NCBI GenBank assembly: GCA_011799875.1
Contig: CM022297.1
Span: 441,489,292-441,553,291 of the forward strand
Origin: Thinopyrum elongatum
Taxonomy: Eukaryota; Streptophyta; Magnoliopsida; Poales; Poaceae
Direction of reading: 5' to 3'
Length of the DNA: 64,000 bases
Numbering within the stretch: position 1 is the stretch's first letter; each line of letters opens with the position of its first letter. Made by a program: the position numbers and the translations under genes. The notes below the pieces were generated by a model, which saw nothing but the letters and a program-made list of their open reading frames with translations, ran no database searches and had not been told where the DNA came from. Shown here piece after piece: positions 1 to 8,540 of this stretch.

Positions 1-1124
1 ACCATATCTACCTATATGCGGTATTTACCTGTCGTTCCAAGTAAATTTGCATGTGCCAAACTCTAAACCTTCAAATAATAATCTGTTTTGTATGCCCGAA
101 TCGCTCATGTAGCGACTAGGGGCTGTCTGTATCTTCCATGCTAGGTGGGTTTTTCTCACGATGAGTGTTTATTCACTTATCATTCACAAGAGAGTGGCTG
201 GTAATTGGGATGCCCAGTCCTATGATCAAAAGATCAACAACAAAATTTCAAATAATTAAACAAAACTCCCCCGGGACTCTTGTTGGTATGGACGGTACCC
301 ATTGTTTCGGATCAGCCGTGGAGTGTGATTGTTGGTGGAGGGGGAGTAAAAACTTTACCATTCTGTTTGGGAACCGCCTATAATGTGTCTAGCATGGTAG
401 ATAGTGAGAACTCTCGGTCGTTACGTTGACAATGAAAGCATGCCTCTCAAAATTATTTTCACCTCTGTTTTAAAAAAACTTCGAGCTCTGGCACCTCTGC
501 AAATCCCTGCTTCCCTATGCGAAGGGCTTATGTTTTACTTTTATGCAAGAGTCAGAATATTCCTTCTCATTCCAACCTACTCTTCAGTTGGCAAGCATCA
601 TGTGATGGGGAAAGATCTAAGCATATATGGCCATTCAAATATATTTGATCATGAATTATTATTGTTGACAATTATCTATATGATAAATAAGTTGGGAGAC
701 GAAACACTAAGCCCCTATCTTTCTCTGTGTTCGATGGATGCTATTTGTTCTAAAAATATGCTTTGAGTGGTAGCAATCATGGAAGATTATATGATAGTTG
801 AGTATGTGGGATTTGCTAAATCAAAGCTCTTACATAGACCCTTCCTGAAAATAAGATGAATTGCAATTGTTTGATGACTGAGAACATAGTTTGTTAGTTT
901 TCAAGAAAGTTTATGATCTATGCTTTAACATGTGAATAGCTTGCTACTTGATCATGAGAAGTTTTATGAGATGAGCTACTGTTTATGATATATAATGATG
1001 CTAGAAAAAGTGATTGAAATTATCATTGATCAAACTTGTGCACTTGCTAGCATTCACACTTCATAAATTATTTATTTTATCATTTACCTACTCAAGGACG
1101 AGCAGGAATTAAACTTGGGGATGT

Positions 1125-2771
1125 TGATACGTCTCCAACGTATCTATAATTTATGAAGTATTCATGCCATGTTTACAACAATTCTATATGATTTTGGTAT
1201 GATTTGATTAGAACTAACCCGGACTGATGATGTTTTCAGCAGAACTACCATGGTGTCATTTTTTGTGAAGAAATAAAAGTTCTCGGAATGGGCTAAAAAT
1301 TTACGGAGAATATTTTTGGAAAATATAAAAATACTGGAATGAAAAGATATCGGAGAGGAGTCCTGAGTCAACCACAAGGGTGGAGGGCGCCCCCCCCCCC
1401 CCCTAGGGTGCGCCCCCTGCCTTGTCGTCACATCGTGGGCCCCCTTGACTTGTCCCCGACGCCAACACCTCCTATAAATACCAAAACCTCCAGAAATAAA
1501 CCTAGATCGGGAGTTCCGCCGCCGCAAGCCTCTGTAGCCACGAAAAACCAATCGGGAGCCTGTTCCGGCACCCTGCCGGAGGGGGAAACCATCACCGGAG
1601 GCCATCTTCATCATCCCGGCGGTCTCCATGATGAGGAGGGAGTAGTTCACCCTCGGGGCTGAGGGTATGTACCAGTAGCTATGTGTTTGATCTTTCTCTC
1701 TTGTGTTCTTGATTTGGCACGATCTTGATGTACCGCGAGCTTTGTTACTATAGTTGGATCATATGGTGTTTCCCCCCCTCTACCTTCTTGTGATGAATTG
1801 AGTTTTACCTTTGAGGTTTCACTATTATCGGATTGAATACTATTATGGATTTGAGAACACTTGATGTATGTCTTGCGTGGGATACCCGTGGTGACAATGG
1901 GGTGTTCTATTGATTCACTTGATGTATGTTTTGGCACTCAACTCATGGATTCCCGAGGTGACATTAGGGTAATCTATGCATAGGGGTTGATGCACGTTTT
2001 CATCCTTGTTTCTCCGGTAGGAATCTTGGGGCACTCTTTGAGGTTCTTTATGTTGGATTGAATATTATGAATCTGAAGTAGTTTGATGCATATCGTATAA
2101 TTGACCCACAGATACTTGTGGTGACATTGGAGTATCTAGGTGAAATTAGGGTTGATTAATGTGTGTCATATGGTGTTATTTTACTATGAACTCTAGGGCT
2201 GTTTGTGACACTTATAGGAATAGCTCAATGGATTGATCGGAAAGAATAACTTTGAGGTGGTTTCGTACCCTACAAGCAATTTCATCTTATGTTCTCCGCG
2301 ATAGGAACTTTGGAGTGACTCTTTGTTGCATGTTGAGGGATTGCCATTTGATTTAATTATATTATCATTGTTGAGAGAACTTGCACTAGTGAAAGTATGA
2401 ACCCTAGGCCTTGTTTTCAAGCATTGCAATACCGTTTTTGCTCACTTTTGTTACTAGCTACCTTGCTGTTTTTATTTATTCAGATTACAAAAACCTATAT
2501 CTACCATCCATATTACACTTGTATCACCATCTCTTCGCCAAACTAGTGCACCTATACAATTTACCATTGTATTGGGTGTGTTGGGGACACAAGAGACTCT
2601 TTGTTATTTGGTTGCAGGGTTGTTTGAGAGAGACCATCTTCATCCTACGCTTCCCACGGATTGATAAACCTTAGGTCATCCACTTGAGGGAAATTTGCTA
2701 CTGTCCTACAAAACTCTGCGCTTGGAGGCCCAACACGAGTCTACAAGAAGAAGGTTGCGTAGTAGACATCA
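1125..2771 (+). repeat. 3' LTR of element H (1647 bp)
   Basis: Starts TGATACGTCTCCAACGTATC right after a polypurine tract and ends ...GTAGTAGACATCA, giving TG...CA termini. The start resembles the F-family LTR, but the body and end are different. A TATA-like box lies at 1471-1480, and a run of about 14 C's follows position 1389. No second LTR copy is in the window, so it cannot be dated here. Confidence 0.8.
1471..1480 (+). promoter_or_regulatory. Candidate TATA box of the H LTR
   Basis: CCTATAAATA about 345 bp into the LTR, followed by GC-rich leader-like sequence. Equivalent TATAAATA boxes occur in the F LTRs. Transcription start is not shown by sequence alone. Confidence 0.5.
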
Positions 2772-3221
2772 TTGGGTGGCGAAAACTAAAAGCCCCTATC
2801 TTTCTATGTGTCCAGTTGAAACTTTTTGCTCATGTGTATGAGGTGAGTGTTAGCAATCATAGAAGACTATATGATGGTTGAGTATGTGGACTTGCCAAAA
2901 AGGCTCCGATACGTGACTCTTCCTGAAAAGATGATGAATTGTAGTTGCAAAGTTGACTGAGAACACAGTTTGTTGGTTTTCAATAGAGTTTATGCTTTAT
3001 ACTTCGGTGTTGTGATGAATTGTTACTTGTTCATGAGAAGTCTATAATAGAAGTTATATGATAAAGTTTTATGTTAAAGTTTGTTGCTGTTATAATAATA
3101 TACATGATGCTTCTATGTCTGCATTTTGTTTTTATCGACACCTCTCTCTCTAAGCATGTGGACATGTTTTTCAATTTCGGTTTTTCACTTGAGGACAAGC
3201 GAGGTCTAAGCTTGGGGGAGT
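2772..3221 (+). other. 3' untranslated region and polypurine tract of G1
   Basis: No coding frame. Matches the minus-strand 3' untranslated region of G2 (32338-32760): shared phrases include AAGCCCCTATCTTTCT and ATGATGGTTGAGTATGTG. It ends in the polypurine tract AAGCTTGGGGGAGT at about 3208-3221. Confidence 0.75.
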
Positions 3222-3587
3222 TGATACGTCCATTTTGCATCATGTTTTCCTACACTAATTTATATTGTTTTTATATATAATAATGCTTTTTGGAGTAATT
3301 CTAATGCCTTTTCTCACATAATATGCAAGGTTCATACAAAGAGGGAGAATACCGGCAGCTGGAATTCTGGACCTGAAAAAGCTACGTCAGGCGACCTATT
3401 CTGCACAACTCCAAATGAGCTAAAACTTCACGGAGAATTTTTATGGAATATACAAGACTTATTGGAGCAAATAAGCACCAGAGGGGGCCCACCAGGTGGG
3501 CACAACCCACCTGGGTGCGCCAGGGAGCCCAAGCGTGCCCTGGTGGGTTGTGCCCTCCTCGGCCCACCTCCGGTGCCCCTCTTCTAG

Positions 3588-3595
3588 TATATAAG
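3588..3595 (+). promoter_or_regulatory. Candidate TATA box of the G1 LTR
   Basis: TATATAAG about 366 bp into the LTR, just before the segment corresponding to the likely transcript leader. The G2 5' LTR has TATATGAC on the minus strand at the homologous place (53953-53961). Confidence 0.4.
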
Positions 3596-4045
3596 TCATT
3601 TTGACCTAGAAAAAATAGAGAGCGGACTTTCAGGACGAAGCGCCATCTCGAGGCAGAACTTGGGCAGGAGCACTTTTGCCCTCCGACGGAGCGATTCCAC
3701 CAGGGGAACTTTCCTCCCGGAGGGGGAAATCATCGTCATCATCATCACCAACAACTCTCCCATCTTGGGGAGGGCAATCTCCATCAACATCTTCAACAGC
3801 ACCATCTCCTCTCAAACCCTAGTTCATCTCTTGTGTTCAATTTTATACCGAAACTATAGATTGGTGCTTGTGGGTGACTAGTAGTGTTGATTACATCTTG
3901 TAGTTGATTACTATATGGTTTATTCGGTGGAAGATTATATGTTCAGATCCATTATGCCATTTAATACCCCTCTGATCTTGAGCATGATTATCATTTGTGA
4001 GTAGTTACTTTTGTTCTTGAGGTCACGGGAGAAATCTTGTTGCAA

Positions 4046-4050
4046 GTAAT
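4046..4050 (+). repeat. Left target-site duplication of F-A (GTAAT)
   Basis: GTAAT immediately before the F-A LTR start; the same five bases follow the F-A 3' LTR end at 30491-30495. Both flanks are G1 LTR sequence that joins correctly when F-A is removed. Confidence 0.9.
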
Positions 4051-4310
4051 TGATACATCTCCAACGTATCTATAATTTTTTATTGTTCCATGCTGTTATA
4101 TTATCATTCTTGGATGTTTTACAATCATTTTATAGCAAATTTATATCATATTTTGGGACTAACCTATTGACATAGTGCCCAGTGCCAGTTGCTGTTTTTT
4201 GCTTGTTTTTTACTTCGCAGAAAATCAATACCAAACGGAGTCCAAACGCAGTGAAACTTTTTGGTGATTTTTTCTGGACCAGAAGACACACGATGGGCCA
4301 AGAAAGTACC
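4051..4310 (+). repeat. 5' LTR of F-A, first 260 bp
   Basis: Begins TGATACATCTCCAACG and matches the F-A 3' LTR from 28892 up to ...AGAAAGTACC. It then switches, through a shared CC, to the F-B 3' LTR in reverse orientation. About 690 bp of the F-A 5' LTR is missing between here and 23469. Confidence 0.85.
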
Positions 4311-4440
4311 AACAGGTGTCTTCTGGTCCATAAAAAATCACCAAAAAGTTTCGCTGCGTTTGGACTCCGTTTGGTACTGATTTTCTGCGAAGTAAAAAAC
4401 AAGCAAAAAACAGCAACTGGCACTGGGCACTATGTCAATA
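4309..4440 (-). repeat. F-B 3' LTR, distal part (left of E1)
   Basis: Reverse complement of F LTR positions ~115-246. With the adjacent F-A piece it forms a hairpin whose arms are about 4163-4290 and 4313-4444 and whose loop is about 25 nt. Confidence 0.85.
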
Positions 4441-4445
4441 GGTTA
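4441..4445 (+). repeat. Left target-site duplication of E1 (GGTTA)
   Basis: GGTTA precedes the E1 terminus (TATGACGCC...). The same bases follow the other terminus at 16985-16989. The F-B LTR reads through correctly when E1 and one copy are removed. Confidence 0.9.
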
Positions 4446-5092
4446 TATGACGCCCCCGGCTCAATCGTGCACTAATCATACACGCAAATGCGCACGATCA
4501 AGCCTAAGGACGCACGGGAAGATATCACAACACAACTCTAAAACATAAATAAAGTCATACAAGCTTTATATTACAAGCCAGGGGCCTCAAGGGCTCGAAT
4601 ACATAAGCTTGCGTACAAGCGTCAGCGGAAGCATCAGATATCTGAGTACAAATATGAAACAGAAACAGAAAGGCCTTTAGAAAGGCGGGGCAAAATAAAA
4701 CACTACGATCGAAAGGCGTAGGCCTCCTGCCTGGGACCCTCCGATCCTACTCCTGGTCATCAGTCAACTCGTAGTAGTATCCCCTCTGGGTAGTAGTAGC
4801 AGTCGATCGACGAGGCATTTGCCTCAGGGGCTCCGTCATCTTGGTCACGTCAAACTGATATGGGGAGAAAAGGAAAACAAAGCAACCGTGAGTACTCAGA
4901 AGTACTCAGCAAGCAAGGATCTACACTACATATGCAACATTTTCAAAGGGAGGCTGTATATGTGGACTGGGCTGCAGAAATGTCAGAATAGAGAGAAGGC
5001 CTAGTCCTATCGAAGACTAGCATCTTCAACGGTCTTGCAGCAATAGAAGAGAGTAAAACAGTTCAATATAATGTAGCAGTATCATTAAGTCT

Positions 5093-5215
5093 CAACCTCA
5101 CCCAGAGATCCTTTCTCGACTCCCTACGAGAAAGCAGTCCCAGAGCCATACAGTCATCAACCTCGTCCTGAGATCCCTTCTCGACTCCCTGCGAGAAGCA
5201 ATCCCAGAGCCATAG
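5093..5215 (-). repeat. Imperfect tandem duplication of ~65 bp inside the E1 LTR
   Basis: Two units starting CAACCTC (5093 and 5158), each containing TTCTCGACTCCCT and CCCAGAGCCATA. The other LTR has the same pair at 13506 and 13571. The related E2 LTR has a single unit (about 51710-51770), so the duplication arose in the E1 family before this insertion. Confidence 0.75.
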
Positions 5216-5929
5216 TATCCAAGTATCTAGTTCCAAATTGTATCAATCAGGATACAACTCCAAGTGTCCTTTACCGTAGGACAGGCTATCGATAGAAGTT
5301 TTCTTCCCTGCAGGGGTGCACCAACTTACCCACCACGCTCGCTTAACTCCGGCCGGACACACTTTTCCGGGTCATGCCCGGCCTCGGCCAAACGACACAC
5401 CACAGCCCTACCTAGAGCTCAGCAGAGAGGTCCCCGCCGGTCTACATCCTAAGCGCAAGGGGGTCTTGGGCCATCGCCCCTCACCCTCCGGGTTGTTGCG
5501 CACATGGCTCAGATCCAAGCACCACCTCTCTCGTGAATGGCGCCAATCACTCCATGCCGCACTGCTGAACTGGACGTCTGTCAGAGCTTTCGGCTGATGC
5601 ATACGATGCAGAACGCCCATACTATGCCCACGTGGTGGTTAGTGCTATCGGGCCAGAGGCCCACTCAGATCAAATATCCAAACTGTTAGTACCTTGGGGG
5701 TTGCGGTAACGAGCAGAGACTCACGAAAGATGTGACCCCATCGCCCCATCTCGAGGACTTGCGGCAAGGGCCAAGAATGCCCGGCCACGGCTCGTATTCT
5801 CACTCGGGCACCACACAGGCACCCGTCTTCACAACACTCGCCTCTCAGGCGCACGCGGGTACCCCTCAGGGTCGACCCGCCTATCCAAGTAACAGTGTAA
5901 AGTCCAAGTATCCGTGTTTCCATAACATC

Positions 5930-6150
5930 AGGGGAATCCGAGGTATCACCCTCGTTGGATTCCTACTTGATGTATCCGTCAAGGTGAACTCGGAGGAATC
6001 ACCCTCGCTGGGTTCACACTTGAGGTGTTGTATGACGGCGTTGTTATCGGAAGCGGTGAAGGAGGAATCACCCTCGATGACCACGACCGAATAGCTACTC
6101 TACAGAGTTAACATCAGAAGTGCTACAAGAGGTTTCACCCTCGGCACTCG
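5930..6150 (-). promoter_or_regulatory. Array of four stem-loop modules in the E1 3' LTR
   Basis: The core GAGGNNTCACCCTCG recurs at 5940-5954, 5993-6007, 6062-6076 and 6129-6143. The core can itself fold (GAGG/CCTC). At least three copies are framed by further inverted arms: GGAATCC/GGATTCC, GTGAAC/GTTCAC and AGTGC/GCACT. The array is repeated in the other E1 LTR and, on the opposite strand, in both E2 LTRs. The function is unknown; conservation despite divergence elsewhere is the reason to note it. Confidence 0.6.
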
Positions 6151-7129
6151 ATAGTAACGCTGCAGTGTCATTACAACTAGGGGGGTGATGTGCGATGTCG
6201 GGGCCTGGTCTTCAAGTCCCGTTGATCGGGTCTTCAGATAATCCAGCGGGGCAATCGGGATAAGTGGGGTCACTGATAGGTCTCTACCCAGCCTATACTA
6301 AGCAGTTTAGGATATGCAGGTAATTATCAACAGCAGGTTACAATAAACAGGCTATGCATCAGAATAGGTATAGCAGTAGCAGCAGCAATTCTAATGCAAG
6401 CATGAGAAATTAGAATGGGCGATATCGGGATGATCAAAGGGGGGGGGCTTGCCTGGTTGCTCGGCGGCAAGGGCAAGGTCGTCAGTGGGGTCGTCGGGCT
6501 CCGGAGCTGCGTCGGTACCAGGAACTGCGTTGGAGTCTAACGAGAGAGAAGAGGGGGAGGAAACAGTATAAATACACAGCAAACAGGAGCAACACAAAGC
6601 ATAACATGGCAATACACGGCGACAGAGGTGATCTATCGCAGTGCCGGGTGATACTGGCGAAGGGGGACTTCATCCGGGAAAATATTCCCGGTTCCGAACA
6701 AATGTCGGACAGATGATCGGAGGGGAGCGGTTGCATGTTCGCTATGCTAGGGATGCGTGACGGATTATTTTATATTAAATTCTAAAGTTTTATTAACCAT
6801 TTTGAATCATTTTAATTCAAAAATCATTTACTGCATCAGCAATGATGTCATGCTGACATCAGCAGTCAACATGACAGTTGACTGGTCAATTTGACCAGTG
6901 GGTCCCACTGTCATAGACTAGTCTGACCTAACTATCATATTAGCTACTAACTAGCTAATTAGGTTAACTAATTTAATTAGTTTAAACTAACAGAGTTAAT
7001 TAAGTTAATTAATTATTTCGTTAATTAATTAATTAATTAATTACCTTTTATTTTTATTACATTTTCTTTTTCTTTTCTTTTCTCTTTTTTAAAAAAAACG
7101 TTCTGGGCAGGGGCCCAATTGTCCTAGGC

Positions 7130-8020
7130 CCTGGGGGCTTAACGGGCGCCGGGTGCGGGGCGCAGCCCGATCGGGTGCCCGCCCAGGGGCGCGCGGGGCG
7201 AGCGAACGGCGATGCGAGACGGGCGCTCGCCGGCGGGCGGCGACGTGGCGGTGCGGGCACGCACGACCGGGGCCGTGGGCGTGGACGGGAGCGGGCCGGC
7301 GCGTGGCTGTGGCGGAGGAGGAGCCGAGCCTGCAGGCGGGGCGAGGCCGGTCGGCGGAGAGCGGCGGGCGCAGGCGGTGGGCGCAGAGGGGGGAAGCGGG
7401 GCGGCGGAGCTAGCAGCAATGGCGGCGGTGGCTGCAGGCGGGAGGCAGCGGCGACGGGCAGGGAGGCGCGGCTGGTCGGGGCGGCCGGCGTGACTAGCGA
7501 CGCGGGGGGGTGCGGCTAAAGGCGCACAAGCGCGCGCGGGAGCAAGGCTCCGGGCGCGGCGATGGCGAGCGTGGTGCAGCAACGAGCATAGCGGGCACGA
7601 CCCCGAGGTGAGGCAGGGCGTGGCCCGGGCGGCAGCGCGCGTGAGGGCTCGGCCTCGGGCGGATAGAGGAGCGTGGGACCGCAGGCAACGGCGCGGTGAG
7701 CGCGCGGGGAGGCGCGGTGTCTGAGAGGGGAGAGGGAGGGAGCTCACGGCGGGGCGCAGGGACTAAGGCAGCAGGCGCCAAGGAGGAGGACTGGACTACG
7801 TGCGGCGTGGCGACGAGGTCCGGCGGCGTCGGGGCGGCTTCGGGCGACGGCGAGGTCCGGCGACGGTGGTGGGCGCCGGGGAGAGAGCGAGGGGATCGGG
7901 GGGGAAGTGGGGGATTAGGGTTAGGGTGTGACTGGGGCGGCCTTGTAGGCCAGTGGGGGGGGGGAGCGCGGGAGTGGGCCGGCCTGGCTGGGCCTTGGCC
8001 CAGTTGGGCCGAGAGGGGGG
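7130..8020. other. GC- and CpG-rich block of the E1 3' LTR
   Basis: About 0.9 kb of very GC-rich sequence within an otherwise AT-balanced LTR, duplicated at about 15620-16515 in the other LTR. Long open frames occur here on both strands, but their composition (Ala/Arg/Gly/Pro) is what random GC-rich DNA gives, so no gene is called. It may be part of the LTR promoter region (inference). Confidence 0.6.
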
Positions 8021-8504
8021 GTTTATTTTTTTTTTTAGCTTTTCTGTTTTCTCTTTTCCTTTTCTTTTCTTATCTACTGTTTTGCTAATTGTTAGGCCAC
8101 TAATTGACTTTTACAAAATGTGTGACTTAGCCCATACAACAAAGTGCAATATTAGTCACTGCTAGAAATTGGTTTGGCGTCCATATCTTTTTATTTGGAT
8201 TTTATTTAATTGAAAAAGGGTTAAATAGTGCTATTTTCCTACTGTTTCTTGTTGTTTGAATCATTTTACAATTCCAATAAATGTTGCCATCACTTTTATA
8301 AATGCTTTGGGAATATTTGCAACATGATGCACATTTTAGTTTTCAGGTTTGGGCAACTTTTATTTTCCACTTTAATTTTAATTTGAATTTTTAGTTAGGA
8401 GCTGAATGCAAAATGGATGCAGATGATGATCAGGCACTGATAATTATGATGGCATGGCATAATCAAAAGGGTGATTACTGTAGTTAACCACTGGGGGTGT
8501 TACA

Positions 8505-8517
8505 AGTCTCCTCCACT
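8505..8517 (-). other. Polypurine tract of E1
   Basis: On the minus strand AGTGGAGGAGACT lies directly before the 3' LTR start TGTAACACCCCC. This is the expected site for plus-strand DNA priming. E2 has AGAGGAGGAGAATT at the same place. Confidence 0.8.
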
Positions 8518-8540
8518 AACAAGAATTCTCGTCCCGAGAA

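Larger units (their letters stand above)
1..2771 (+). mobile_element. Element H: 3' end of an Athila-like Gypsy retrotransposon
   Basis: Only the 3' untranslated part (1-1124) and the complete 3' LTR (1125-2771) lie in the window. The first kilobase resembles the 3' untranslated regions of element F (around 27986-28890) and element G (32338-33900, minus strand). It ends in a polypurine stretch, AAACTTGGGGATGT, directly before the LTR start. No coding frame longer than noise is present. H is inserted in the 3' untranslated part of G1, which resumes at 2772 with TTGGG, the expected right TSD; its left partner is outside the window. Lineage assignment is by LTR ends and neighbouring relatives, since no pol is visible. 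Confidence 0.75.
3222..4050 (+). repeat. 3' LTR of G1, left part
   Basis: Begins TGATACGTCCATTTTGCATC, the same start as the two G2 LTRs (minus-strand starts at 32337 and 54329). It is cut at 4050 by the F-A insertion; 4046-4050 (GTAAT) is the left copy of that TSD. Confidence 0.9.
4446..8504 (-). repeat. 3' LTR of E1 (4059 bp)
   Basis: Pairs with 12857-16984. The length difference (4059 versus 4128) is mainly a ~73-bp segment present at about 15177-15249 and absent at about 6765. It lies between two ACGGAT copies, so it is a deletion between short direct repeats. A GC-rich block spans about 7130-8020, and an ATTA simple repeat lies near 7010-7045. Confidence 0.92.

Noticed and set aside
4182..4475. 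~97-codon frame conserved at 4130-4423 (minus), 4182-4475, 23096-23338 and 29030 onward
   Set aside because: It lies wholly inside the F LTR and recurs only because the LTR is repeated. It changes strand with orientation and has no domain.
5264..5597. Small frames repeated at 13669-14002 in E1
   Set aside because: Inside the LTR pair; short and Pro/Arg-rich. No evidence of expression or domain.
7912..7925. TTAGGGTTAGGG, telomere-like
   Set aside because: Only two units and of the TTAGGG type, not the plant TTTAGGG repeat. It is present in both E1 LTRs as part of the LTR.
7139..8088. Long open frames on both strands in the GC-rich block, up to ~200 codons
   Set aside because: Arg/Ala/Pro/Gly-rich translations in all frames are expected from GC-rich DNA. 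The block is LTR sequence, and the frames are not preserved exactly in the second LTR (15524-16568).
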